DNA from: Lachnotalea glycerini
GTDB lineage: Bacteria > Bacillota > Clostridia > Lachnospirales > Lachnospiraceae
Assembly (NCBI RefSeq): GCF_003201285.1
Contig: NZ_QICS01000003.1
Location: forward strand, 124,001-188,000
Reading direction: 5' to 3'
Length of the DNA stretch: 64,000 nucleotides
Both the position numbers and the translations under genes were made by a program. The notes under the pieces were generated by a model. That model saw only the letters and a program-made list of their open reading frames with translations. It was not told the origin of the DNA and ran no database searches. Below, piece by piece: positions 16,796 to 25,480 of the stretch; the stretch's first letter is position 1, and every line of letters begins with the position of its first letter.

Positions 16796-17518
16796 ATGGA
16801 TATAAATAATTACATTAATAGTATAAAAATAAATTGGAATAAGCAAGAATATAAAGATTACTATAATGATATTAGTAGCCTTAAAAATCTTAATAGTTTA
16901 GATTTTAAGAAAAAAATTACTTTTTTTGTAGGTGAAAACGGATCGGGAAAATCTACTTTGCTTGAAGCTATTGCAGTAAATTATGGTTTTAATCCTGAAG
17001 GTGGTAGTATTAATTACAATTTTAGTACAAATTCAACACATTCATCTTTATCAGATTTTCTACTTCTCTCAAAAGGCATTCGTGCAAAAGATGGTTTTTT
17101 TCTTAGAGCGGAAAGTTTTTATAATATGGCTAGTTACGTGGATGATATAGGAGTTAGTTTAGATGGATATGGTGGAAGGTCATTGCATGAACAGTCACAT
17201 GGCGAAAGCTTTCTTGCATTAATAAATAATAGATTTAGAGGAAATGGGTTATATTTACTAGATGAACCTGAAACAGCACTTTCCCCTCAAAGACAATTAT
17301 CATTGCTCATAAAGATAAATGAATTGGTTAATAATAATTCTCAATTTATAATAGTAACTCACTCTCCAATTTTATTAGGAATTGATGATGCATGTATTTA
17401 TTCTTTTGACAGTGAAATTATAAATCAGATAAAATATGAAGAAACAGAAAGTTATAATGTAACTAAACTTTTTATTGAAAATAGAAAGTTACTTTTAAAA
17501 AGATTATACTCTAATTAA
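16796..17518 (+). CDS. AAA-type ATPase (COG3910-like) closing the RiPP cluster
   Basis: A 240-aa soluble ABC-like ATPase: Walker A FVGENGSGKST near residue 47, QSHGESF signature-like region, Walker B LYLLDEPETALSP and VTHSPIL. No membrane domain is attached or adjacent. Proteins of this type appear next to many unrelated genes and their role is not settled; here it may give self-protection or assist export. It starts 18 bases after the exporter, with GAAAGG before the ATG, and shares the cluster's high AT content. Confidence 0.8.
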   Translation: MDINNYINSIKINWNKQEYKDYYNDISSLKNLNSLDFKKKITFFVGENGSGKSTLLEAIAVNYGFNPEGGSINYNFSTNSTHSSLSDFLLLSKGIRAKDGFFLRAESFYNMASYVDDIGVSLDGYGGRSLHEQSHGESFLALINNRFRGNGLYLLDEPETALSPQRQLSLLIKINELVNNNSQFIIVTHSPILLGIDDACIYSFDSEIINQIKYEETESYNVTKLFIENRKLLLKRLYSN

Positions 17519-17802
17519 TAAAAATACTACTGTTTAAGGGAAGTTAGTAAAGCTTGTTTGTATAATCTTTCATTTGATGCTATGTCATAAAGTATGGTTC
17601 CAGTTCCAACATTCTTTGTGTAAAGAGGCTGAAAGACATGTTGGTAAAGAATGCGAATTGGATCAATTTTTAATGATAAGGAATTGAAAAGTAATGAATG
17701 GCATTTAAATAATTAAGAACAGAATTTAATGAACTTCATAGATTGGATCAGTATGATGTTGCGATAGGGGCTGTTGCTTTATATCTGACTGATTGATCAG
17801 TT
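17519..17802. other. Gene-free stretch after the RiPP cluster
   Basis: Short frames such as ELHRLDQYDVAIGAVALYLT near 17730 end in stops and have no ribosome site. Probably decayed coding DNA, not identifiable. Confidence 0.4.
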
Positions 17803-17829
17803 ATGGAGTAATCGCTCCATTGGTTTTTT
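17803..17829 (+). terminator. Rho-independent terminator downstream of the RiPP cluster
   Basis: ATGGAG, loop TAATCG, CTCCAT, then TGGTTTTTT. It lies about 285 bases past the last gene. Confidence 0.6.
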
Positions 17830-17841
17830 AAAGTATGGAAA

Positions 17842-17863
17842 GCCAGTGTTTTTAGACACTGGC
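17842..17863. other. Perfect 8-bp hairpin
   Basis: GCCAGTGT, loop TTTTAG, ACACTGGC. No T-run on either side. It lies between the cluster terminator and the hydrolase remnant and may end the remnant's old transcript. Confidence 0.35.
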
Positions 17864-17896
17864 CGATAACAGACCCTTATAAGGGAATTGATTTAC

Positions 17897-18085
17897 CTAT
17901 GCAGCTCCTCTAGAAATAGCTTCTTCCGGCGTAAACCATCCGTTATTAACTACGACACCTGATGACAAAGTACTTGTTCCATTACCACTTTCCAAAGCAG
18001 AATGTGCCGCTAAAAAAATTTCTGAAATATAATTAGTTTTTGCAGCATTAATGTAGCAACCGGGCATACATGGAAGACTGTGACC
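17897..18085 (-). pseudogene. Glucosaminidase (GH73-like) fragment
   Basis: The leftward frame reads NAAKTNYISEIFLAAHSALE and then SGNGTSTLSSGVVVNNGWFT, ending in PEEAISRGAA. This is the signature of the glucosaminidase/lysozyme-like fold (LAAHALxETGxGTS with catalytic Glu). The Tyr-containing middle is deleted between VVVN and the WFTPEEAI part, and no start codon survives. A cell-wall hydrolase was lost here. Confidence 0.6.
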
Positions 18086-18109
18086 AATTATTTAAAGGAG
18101 GATTGTTTA

Positions 18110-18160
18110 TTGAGCAATGGACATTATGACCACAGACCGCCTGGAAAACTTGCTCCCTAA
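18110..18160 (+). CDS. Possible 16-aa peptide ORF with strong ribosome site
   Basis: AAAGGAGG is followed by TTG and the reading SNGHYDHRPPGKLAP before a stop. The site is unusually good for such a short frame, so it could be the surviving 5' end of a gene cut at the junction with the ABC permease gene, whose stop it overlaps. No family recognised. Confidence 0.25.
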   Translation: MSNGHYDHRPPGKLAP

Positions 18161-19383
18161 TTAATCTTATGCTTCCGATAGGAATGTAACATTATTGGCA
18201 ATAATATTATAATACAAATTAAATATACAATTAAAATCATTTGACATTGTGAAAATACTTTTTCACCAATTTGATAAACATTATATTCTTGAAAAATACT
18301 AGTACTGTCTGCCGTATTATTAGGTAACAAATTCAGTATATCTATCACAATTTTTGGCATATATCTTGTGTTAATCATTGGGGGTATAAGAAGCACAACA
18401 AACGGTATAATAATGGCTTCAAATGTAGTTTTTGCCTTTGATGAAATAAACATAGTTAAGCTTACCATCAACAAGCTTCCAAGATAGGCCAACCCTAATG
18501 AAACTCCTAATGCTTGTATATTTGTCAAATGATAAAAGCTTTTCCAGAAACCTCTATTTGTTTGAATAATACAGTTTGCTCCATCTGTACCGTATACTAG
18601 TAATACCGATAAATTATATAGTAAAACTGAACTCCAATATACTACTGTTGTAATAATATAGCTAGAAAACACCTTTGCATAAGCCACTTTAGATCTTCCA
18701 TATTGCGAGGACATAAGAATATTATCCATACCGGATTGATATTCATTACAAAAAACGGGCGCTATAATTATGCATAATACAAGCATTACACAAAACAACA
18801 CGAGTGCACCACCATTAAATATTTCTTTCCATCCATCCATATAGGAGTATGCAAAAGGTGTTTCCAATGTTTCAGCCGAATGAATAAAATATTCTCTTTC
18901 CTTTTCTGTATATCTTAATGCATCATTTTCATCACTATTTGCCCATTCTTTTATTTGTTTTATTCGGTTTTGATAGAATTGATTACTCTGACTAGTTGAT
19001 AATTGTCCACATAAATAGTAATTAAAATCATGAAAGCTACCATACGAGTTATCAACTAAGACAACCAAATCATCTATATACTGTATTTTTAACCATCCCT
19101 CGGCTGATAGTGTCCCATCTATAGAGTTATTAGAAATTACTTTATATTCATTAATTATACTTGAAACAACATCTTCTGTAATTATAGCATTATTCTTGCT
19201 TTTTTCTTGTTTTGCCATTTTAATAGCCTTAATTCCATGTATTGTAGTGTTATCATCTATATCCCATGAAGGATAATGAATTGTATATAGAATGCTACAT
19301 ACCGTTATAATTAATAGTACTAAAAGAGCTATTAACGTACCTTTTTTTGATAATATTTTTTTAATTTCATATTTTAAAATCAC
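18157..19383 (-). CDS. ABC-2 type transporter permease
   Basis: A 408-aa permease with one N-terminal membrane segment, a large extracytoplasmic region (about 40-180) and then six hydrophobic segments (FCNEYQSGMDNILMSSQYGR marks the ABC-2 loop). The architecture matches permeases of peptide-antibiotic or unknown-substrate exporters. It overlaps its ATPase gene by four bases. It lies between the RiPP cluster and a decayed bacteriocin locus and could serve either as an immunity pump. Confidence 0.8.
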   Translation of the reverse strand: MILKYEIKKILSKKGTLIALLVLLIITVCSILYTIHYPSWDIDDNTTIHGIKAIKMAKQEKSKNNAIITEDVVSSIINEYKVISNNSIDGTLSAEGWLKIQYIDDLVVLVDNSYGSFHDFNYYLCGQLSTSQSNQFYQNRIKQIKEWANSDENDALRYTEKEREYFIHSAETLETPFAYSYMDGWKEIFNGGALVLFCVMLVLCIIIAPVFCNEYQSGMDNILMSSQYGRSKVAYAKVFSSYIITTVVYWSSVLLYNLSVLLVYGTDGANCIIQTNRGFWKSFYHLTNIQALGVSLGLAYLGSLLMVSLTMFISSKAKTTFEAIIIPFVVLLIPPMINTRYMPKIVIDILNLLPNNTADSTSIFQEYNVYQIGEKVFSQCQMILIVYLICIIILLPIMLHSYRKHKIN

Positions 19384-20255
19384 TCTACTTCACCATCCTT
19401 ATTAAAATAATAGGTATATAAGTCCTCTAAATTTGCTTTTATTTCAAATGCCTCTTCTGTTGGTTTATTTTTCGATACAACTCTACAAGTAGCAATTTCA
19501 CCGACTGTTTTCAAATTACTGACGAGATACTTCATCTGAAAACTATCTGCCATTTTTTTATTAAAATTACATTCCCACACACATCCTTCTATTCTCTCCA
19601 ATAATTCCTCAAATGTACCATGATCAATCAACTTCCCATTTTTCATTATTAAAATTTTATTCGCAATTGATTCTACATCAGAAACAATATGTGTTGAAAG
19701 CAATACTATTTTATCATCCGAAAATTTGCTTAAGAAATTGCGAAATTTAATTCTTTCCTTAGGATCAAGCCCCGTCGTTGGTTCATCTAAAATAAGTATC
19801 TTGGGATTATTCAGAATAGCTTGTGCAATTCCAACTCTACGTTTCATTCCACCTGATAAAGTCTTTATTTTTTTGTTTTTCTTTTCTGCTAGCGTGAATA
19901 TATCAATAACTTCGTTTACTCTTTTCCTAGCGTCTGTATGATCTAACCCTTTGACTGCTGCAATATACATTAAAAAGTCATCTACCGTAAATTCTGGATA
20001 GTAGCCAAAATCTTGTGGAAGATAACCGATATTTTTGCAATATTGATTTCCCATTTTATTAATGTCGACCCCATTATACAAAACAAACCCTTTTGTGCTT
20101 TCAATCAAACCAGTAAGTATACGCATTAATGTTGTTTTTCCTGCCCCATTTGCCCCTAATAAGCCATATATCCCAGCTTCTAATTTAATATTAAAATCTT
20201 TTACAGCAATCTTATCTTTATAAACTTTTTCTAATTTTTTAATTTCTAGATACAT
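19380..20255 (-). CDS. ABC transporter ATP-binding protein
   Basis: A 291-aa ATPase with Walker A GANGAGKTT near residue 36, Q-loop GYLPQDFGYYPEFT, signature LSGGMKRRVG, Walker B ILILDEPTTGLDP and switch His in STHIVSD. The ~80 residues after that form a C-terminal regulatory region. It pairs with the permease downstream by a four-base overlap. The broken ATPase fragment at 20272-20577 lies just upstream. Confidence 0.9.
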   Translation of the reverse strand: MYLEIKKLEKVYKDKIAVKDFNIKLEAGIYGLLGANGAGKTTLMRILTGLIESTKGFVLYNGVDINKMGNQYCKNIGYLPQDFGYYPEFTVDDFLMYIAAVKGLDHTDARKRVNEVIDIFTLAEKKNKKIKTLSGGMKRRVGIAQAILNNPKILILDEPTTGLDPKERIKFRNFLSKFSDDKIVLLSTHIVSDVESIANKILIMKNGKLIDHGTFEELLERIEGCVWECNFNKKMADSFQMKYLVSNLKTVGEIATCRVVSKNKPTEEAFEIKANLEDLYTYYFNKDGEVE

Positions 20256-20271
20256 CCACTTTTTCTCCTTA

Positions 20272-20577
20272 TCAATTTATATACTCTTTTATACTAAGAA
20301 ATATTGTATTCATATCAACTCCATCTACCAAAATTTTGCCTTCATAATTTTCATATAATCCCAGTAAAATTTTTAATAAAGTCGCTTTACCTGATCCGCT
20401 AAGACCAACTAATCCATATGTTTTATTGGCTTCAAATGTATATGTAAAATTTCTTATTGCATATTTTGTTGTATTAGGATACATAAAGGATACACTTACA
20501 AATTCAATTTTTTCAAACTCACTATTAAAAGTGGTTGAATAATCTTTATCATTTATATCTTTGATTAAAAATTTCAA
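20272..20577 (-). pseudogene. Truncated ABC exporter ATPase domain
   Basis: FEKIEFVSVSFMYPNTTKYA and LVGLSGSGKATLLKILLGLY are the first third of an exporter nucleotide-binding domain. The Walker A Thr/Ser after Lys is Ala, and the frame ends before the signature and Walker B. The membrane domain that should precede it is absent. It is the relic of a peptide exporter of the decayed locus. Confidence 0.65.
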
Positions 20578-20589
20578 ACCACTTATTCA

Positions 20590-21003
20590 TTACTTATTAT
20601 TAATAAAAAATATTGGTATTATTTTACCAATAAACCATTTCTTTGCATATCCATTAACAGTAATATATTTATTTTCTTTTACAATACAATTTACTTTCTC
20701 TAATGAAAATGGTAAACTTGCAGAATATTTATTTGAAGTAACTACTATATCTTCATTACTATTATTCTTTAATAATATAACTAATTTTAAATCATATGGA
20801 ACTCCAAAAACACCATATTCACCTGTTCCTCCAATCACACACAATAACCAATATAAAAACATTTTCAGACCACTTTTACACTCACTAAACATAGCATTGG
20901 TAAAATAACATTTAAATTCATCAGATTCTTTTGAATCAACCATTTCAACAATAAATCTATTCCTTTCATAAATATATTCGATAGGCTTTTCATTAAGGGT
21001 CAT
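20590..21003 (-). CDS. Hypothetical protein (137 aa)
   Basis: Not recognised. A mixed sequence with one hydrophobic stretch (FLYWLLCVIGG) and predicted strands afterwards; it resembles neither an enzyme nor a transporter I know. The ATG has no clear ribosome site. It lies between a broken exporter ATPase and a bacteriocin-like peptide remnant, so it may itself be a truncated locus protein. Confidence 0.35.
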   Translation of the reverse strand: MTLNEKPIEYIYERNRFIVEMVDSKESDEFKCYFTNAMFSECKSGLKMFLYWLLCVIGGTGEYGVFGVPYDLKLVILLKNNSNEDIVVTSNKYSASLPFSLEKVNCIVKENKYITVNGYAKKWFIGKIIPIFFINNK

Positions 21004-21298
21004 TTTTAAATTATAGCTTGTCTAAAAAAGTTTATCTTTTATAATTATCTTCATGATTTATATTCACTCCATTCATATATTAATTATATTTTATAATTTA
21101 AATTAAATATAAATTTTATATTATATTAATAATTAAAATTTATTAGTAATTATAAAATATTATATTAAAATACTTTAAAATATTATTTTCTTGTGATGTT
21201 AATAATTAACCATTTAAATTAAACAACTTATATATTATCTACTTAGCTATTATATAGAAATTAGCAAAATATTACCAACTTATAATTTTTTTATTTAC
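21004..21298. other. Very AT-rich non-coding stretch
   Basis: Almost only A and T from 21090 to 21290, with no coding frame. Probably promoter and leader DNA of the decayed locus. Confidence 0.4.
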
Positions 21299-21499
21299 CT
21301 ATCCATCAATAAGTTTATCAAGTGCTAACGACAAAATTCCACCTAAAGAAGTACAACATCCTAAATTATCCAGGCATAAATTAAATAATGCACTACCTGA
21401 CACATTAAAAGATGCACTGCCAATTATACCACATGCTGTACTAATCCATTTTGCTGCACTAGGTGCAAATTTCTTTAATAATGCTTTTGCTGCACTCCG
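21299..21499 (-). pseudogene. Bacteriocin-like peptide frame lacking a start codon
   Basis: The leftward frame of 66 codons reads AAKALLKKFAPSAAKWISTA, then CGIIGSASFNVSGSALFNLC and LDNLGCCTSLGGILSLALDK before stopping. Small-residue-rich, amphipathic and hydrophobic, with four Cys, it looks like a class II bacteriocin or a RiPP precursor. An in-frame TAA lies directly upstream of the first codon and no ATG, GTG or TTG is in reach, so the leader was lost to a frameshift or deletion. An ATG 36 bases upstream is in a different frame. Confidence 0.45.
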
Positions 21500-21575
21500 T
21501 TATTTTAATATAATAATAAAGTCATAAGTAAAAATTATTTATAATTTATTATAATTTGCATAAATACTATTATCA

Positions 21576-22190
21576 TTAACCAAATAGCACTAAATATAAT
21601 TTGTGAAACAATAACAAATATGATACTCTTCTGATGTATTTTAAAGAAATTTCATCTAGATAATCACTTAATCTCATAATTGCATATTTACTTGCAGATT
21701 TTTCATATTTAACAATAAAATACATTCTATGTAAAAATAAAAGAATTTCAAGTAAAAAAATTATATAACTTATTTTTACAAATAATTGAGTTCCAGCTAA
21801 AGCCAAAATCGAAATACCAAAATAAATGGGAATTGCTAATAATCTATTAATACATGTAACACTCATATTAAACAAAATTCTTTTAGATTTTAAATCATCA
21901 AGATAATGGCCAAGTTCATGATATATTGCAAAAGTATCATAAGCACTATATTCCTCTTTCTTAATATAAAATATTGTTATTTTTCGAGGATCATAACCAT
22001 AATACTTTGCTCTTTCAAAATTTAAATACTTGTTGTCATTAGCAATTTCTTTTAATTTGATTAAAAAATCCTGGTTGCTATATTTTGATTTTTTTTTCAG
22101 CTGTATCTGAATTTTTTTAATAGTAAATACAATAACATAATAGACTGTAAATATTAATATATTACTCCATAATATCATAACATTAGCCAC
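21576..22190 (-). CDS. Membrane-bound zinc metallopeptidase
   Basis: About 204 residues with an N-terminal membrane segment, a cytosolic part with the zinc motif His91-Glu92-x2-His95 (YHELGHYLDD), and two to three further membrane segments. This layout matches YugP-like neutral zinc peptidases. In the decayed bacteriocin locus it may have cleaved the precursor. The start is unclear: GTG at 22190 has no good ribosome site and an internal ATG (MILWSNIL) is possible. Confidence 0.65.
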   Translation of the reverse strand: MANVMILWSNILIFTVYYVIVFTIKKIQIQLKKKSKYSNQDFLIKLKEIANDNKYLNFERAKYYGYDPRKITIFYIKKEEYSAYDTFAIYHELGHYLDDLKSKRILFNMSVTCINRLLAIPIYFGISILALAGTQLFVKISYIIFLLEILLFLHRMYFIVKYEKSASKYAIMRLSDYLDEISLKYIRRVSYLLLFHKLYLVLFG

Positions 22191-22791
22191 TTTCGTATAA
22201 AATATTTCTTATAAACTACATGATTAAGACATTACATAGATTGACTTTCCTGACCAGAAAGATCTTGGGCATTCTAACTTCTGCTCACTGTTGTGGATAA
22301 ATCTCTATCATCTTATGCTACTCTGTGCATTGTCATTGTCTGTCTTGTTTCCTAATATAAGTATTGTAGTCGTCTACTGATATATCCGTATAAAATATTA
22401 GTCATCATCCGTTTGTAATGTTATAATTAACACATTCGTTAATTTTAATTTTTTATTTAGACTTAATCTTAATTTTCCCATTTTTTATCCTTAAACCTTT
22501 TAATATTTTATAGGTATGTTGCAAGTTTATTGCTTACCATATCCTATACTAATTTATAAAATGTTCAATTTATTAGTATGACAACCTGCCAAATCTACCA
22601 TTAGTTGCAATGTGATACTCCTCAGTAAATTAATTTCTTTTTTATGAAGAAGCTTTTTGTTAATCTTCTTTTTAACATGATAGAATTGACGTCATATACA
22701 ATATTCAAACTCTCTTTTAATTCTATACATTTTATTCTAATAATTTTTAAAAATTTCATCATTAATGTTAATAAGATTGAAATCTTGCTTT
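22191..22791. other. Gene-free stretch of 600 bases
   Basis: A rightward frame at 22644-22838 has no ribosome site and overlaps a better leftward gene. Nothing else recognisable. Confidence 0.4.
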
Positions 22792-23022
22792 CTATTTACT
22801 TCTATTTAAGAAAAAAATTTTACAACAAAGAACGATAATATAAAGATATATGCTATACAAAAAGTAATTTTTTAAAATTAATCCTATACACAAATGTAAA
22901 AATAAAATTACTCCCCATACTAGAATGAATTTAAATATATTATCTTTCATATCTATAATAAATTTATCTGATATTTTACTGTCAATGAATCCTATAACAA
23001 ATCCTATTAATAGCAATTCCAT
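22792..23022 (-). CDS. Small membrane protein (76 aa)
   Basis: Three hydrophobic segments (about 2-14, 30-48 and 52-70) with basic ends (FLNRSK). AAGGAGGAATTAAA precedes the ATG, the strongest ribosome site in this part of the window, so it is very likely translated. Small multi-span proteins next to bacteriocin genes are often immunity proteins. No family assigned. Confidence 0.6.
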   Translation of the reverse strand: MELLLIGFVIGFIDSKISDKFIIDMKDNIFKFILVWGVILFLHLCIGLILKNYFLYSIYLYIIVLCCKIFFLNRSK

Positions 23023-23424
23023 TTTAATTCCTCCTTATTATTTATTATTTTCTTTGTAACTGTTTGCAACCAATTACAATCTATTTAACAAATATGCTTA
23101 AAACAATATCAAGTATAGCTTAACTCATCCTCTTGGTTGAAATCTTCTAATATAACTTCCTGTTCATCTTCTTTACATTTTATATCGTTTATCAGTTTGT
23201 ATTTATAGTCTAATTTGAATTCACAAAATAGTCAACAATAACTCCATAAACGGTATTATAATTTATGACTGATTTTTGATAAATAATTGCAAAAATAATA
23301 ATAATAATATATTAAGTTAAAATCTACCATATTCCTTAATATGCTTTAATATTAGTCTGTTTTTTATAAATAAAAAGTGATAAAATAAGAGATAAAAAAA
23401 TGAAGCAATAGGAGTAAGGATATC
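23023..23424. other. Non-coding stretch with a short acidic leftward frame
   Basis: A leftward frame without start (about 23115-23230) reads DYKYKLINDIKCKEDEQEVI and ends ELSYT; it may be the end of a lost gene. The remainder is AT-rich. The promoter of the next gene must lie near 23340-23400. Confidence 0.35.
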
Positions 23425-24315
23425 ATGTATAAAGAAATGAAATGTACTGCTGCCTGCAATAAGTTAAAACGAAAAATACCATATTCGTGGGACTTAAATA
23501 TTTATCGCGGCTGCGAACATGGCTGTAAATATTGCTATGCCATGTACTCACATGATTATTTAGAAAACGAAGAATTTTTTAAAGATATATACGTTAAAAC
23601 CAATATTGTTGAAGTCTTGGAACAGCAGCTTGCAAGCTCGAATTGGAAGCGTGAGGTGATCAATCTGGGTGGCGTTACCGACAGCTATCAGCCTGCGGAG
23701 GCTTTGTATCAGATTATGCCTGATATCCTAAAGCTGTTGATTAGGTACCAGACACCCTGCATTATTTCAACGAAAAGCGATTTGATCCTAAGAGACTATG
23801 ATTTAATTGATGAGTTATCACGAATCACTTATGTCAATATCGCTGCAACAATTACATGTATGGATGAAGCGGTGCAGAAAATGCTCGAACCAGGCGGCGC
23901 CGACTCCCTAAAACGCTTTGAAATGCTGAAATCCTTTTCTAAAACCAACGCCTCCATTGGACTGCATTTTATGCCTATCATTCCATATCTGACAGATAAT
24001 TATGAAAATATTGATTCCTTATATTCATATGCCCGTGACTGCCATGTTTCCTATGTACTTCCCGGAACCTTGTATCTGCGGGGCAAAACAAGAAATGTAT
24101 TCTATGCATTTATCAACAAAGAATATCCGAATTTATATGAGCCATTAAAAAGCCTTTATCAAACAGGAGGCGCGCCAAAGGAATATAAAAATGAGTTATA
24201 TAAAACGGTAAACAGTATCCGTGAAAAATACGGCTTATCCTCCAGCTACAGTGCTCCTATGAAAGAAAAAATGAAAAGGGAGGAGTATGTTCAATTAACA
24301 CTATTTGATTCATAG
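23425..24315 (+). CDS. SplB-like radical SAM protein
   Basis: A 296-aa protein of the COG1533/SplB type (Rv2578c-like). It opens with NIYRGCEHGCKYCYAMY, giving the Cys-x3-Cys-x2-Cys iron-sulfur motif near residues 30-37. The GGVTDSYQPAE and STKSDLILRD segments are conserved in this group. The substrate of the group is unknown; spore photoproduct lyase is a distant relative only. The start has TAGGAG upstream. It marks the return to DNA with more balanced codon use, and no adjacent gene shares its direction. Confidence 0.8.
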   Translation: MYKEMKCTAACNKLKRKIPYSWDLNIYRGCEHGCKYCYAMYSHDYLENEEFFKDIYVKTNIVEVLEQQLASSNWKREVINLGGVTDSYQPAEALYQIMPDILKLLIRYQTPCIISTKSDLILRDYDLIDELSRITYVNIAATITCMDEAVQKMLEPGGADSLKRFEMLKSFSKTNASIGLHFMPIIPYLTDNYENIDSLYSYARDCHVSYVLPGTLYLRGKTRNVFYAFINKEYPNLYEPLKSLYQTGGAPKEYKNELYKTVNSIREKYGLSSSYSAPMKEKMKREEYVQLTLFDS

Positions 24316-24347
24316 AAAATATCTAAATCTCTTAGAATTTAATCCTA

Positions 24348-25298
24348 TTATTTTTTTAAAATTTTGATACTTCCTGATGCAGTTTGAAGTATAATGTTAT
24401 TATTTTTCGTACCAACTTGTTCGGATAACTTCTTTTTATCCGTACTTTCATTTTCACTTATTTGAAAATCGGATTGTATTTTTCCGCTAGAAGTATTGGC
24501 TTTCATTGAAAACTCAGCCGTACTTGGAAGCTCTAAGGTAACACTCCCAGAGGAAGATTCTATATTTACTTCCTGATCTTCAAATTCTTCGTAGGTTACG
24601 AAAACTTTTCCTGAACCTGTCTTAGCAGTTAAGGAACCACTATTACTGTTAATCGTAACGCTGCCTGATAAAGTTTCAATATCAGACTGCTTTGCATTAC
24701 AATCGTAAACATTTATTGAAGATGATTTACCCTTTATTTCTAATTCATTTGTATCTATTTTATTTATATCAACGTTTCCAGAAGAAGTATTGATAGAAAT
24801 TTTGTCTGCAATTAATGTTTCTGCTTTTACAATACCGGAACTGGTATTAAATGTTAAATTTGCGACTTCCATAGAATCTACAGTAATGCTTCCCGAACTT
24901 GAAGATATATCAAGGGAAAGGTTATTTTCATAATCCTTTGGAATATAGATATCCAAAACAAAATCTTCATACAGTGGTATCTTAGATGTACGCTGTAGTT
25001 TTATGATAAGCATATTATCTTTTATTTCAGTTATAATATTTATATCAGCCATTACTGTACCATGCAGAATCATTTTTACATCACTGTCATCTTTTGTTTC
25101 AATAAAATGTACAGGAGGAGAAAAATGTGCAAAAGAGGAATTCATATCTACCTGTATTTTATTGATATTCTCTATTGATACGTTTTCTTCTTTATTAATT
25201 TCCTTCAACATACGTGATGCTCCGAATCCTATAATTCCCATAATTATTAACACTCCAATCATGATTAATATTATTATTTTACGCAATTTTATTTCCAT
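24348..25298 (-). CDS. DUF4097-type beta-helix surface protein with membrane anchor
   Basis: One N-terminal membrane segment (residues 7-25) precedes ~290 extracellular residues of short repeats (SSSGSITVDS, NTSSGIVKA, TLSGSVTINS, SSSGSVTLEL) at about 20-residue spacing, the pattern of DUF4097 right-handed beta-repeat proteins. In Bacillota these often sit in envelope-stress operons. AAAGGAG is seven bases before the ATG. Its upstream region carries the same 26-bp inverted repeat as the promoter of the TetR gene beside it, so it is probably repressed by that regulator. Confidence 0.75.
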   Translation of the reverse strand: MEIKLRKIIILIMIGVLIIMGIIGFGASRMLKEINKEENVSIENINKIQVDMNSSFAHFSPPVHFIETKDDSDVKMILHGTVMADINIITEIKDNMLIIKLQRTSKIPLYEDFVLDIYIPKDYENNLSLDISSSSGSITVDSMEVANLTFNTSSGIVKAETLIADKISINTSSGNVDINKIDTNELEIKGKSSSINVYDCNAKQSDIETLSGSVTINSNSGSLTAKTGSGKVFVTYEEFEDQEVNIESSSGSVTLELPSTAEFSMKANTSSGKIQSDFQISENESTDKKKLSEQVGTKNNNIILQTASGSIKILKK

Positions 25299-25420
25299 AT
25301 CTAATTCTCCTTTTACAATTTTCTAGAGAGCTAGCCTCAAGAGTATCTTTCTATATGCCTGGGTGCTTTCTATGGCTTTTTCATTGGCATGCCCCCTTTC
25401 TCTACCTGTAATTAGTTATG

Positions 25421-25446
25421 TGAATGAATAATATTAAATTCATTCA
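25421..25446 (-). promoter_or_regulatory. TetR-type operator upstream of the DUF4097 gene
   Basis: TGAATGAAT, eight bases, ATTCATTCA: nine-base perfect arms. It is nearly identical to the site at 26085-26110 and lies about 125 bases from the DUF4097 start, with TACAAT next to it. Confidence 0.75.
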
Positions 25447-25480
25447 TTGTATTGTAAAAAAACTCTTACTTTTTAATCTT

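Noticed and set aside
20561-20908. 115-aa rightward ORF
   Set aside because: Low complexity, antisense to the 137-aa leftward frame, no ribosome site.
22644-22838. 64-aa rightward hydrophobic ORF
   Set aside because: No ribosome site, and it overlaps a leftward gene with a very strong one.
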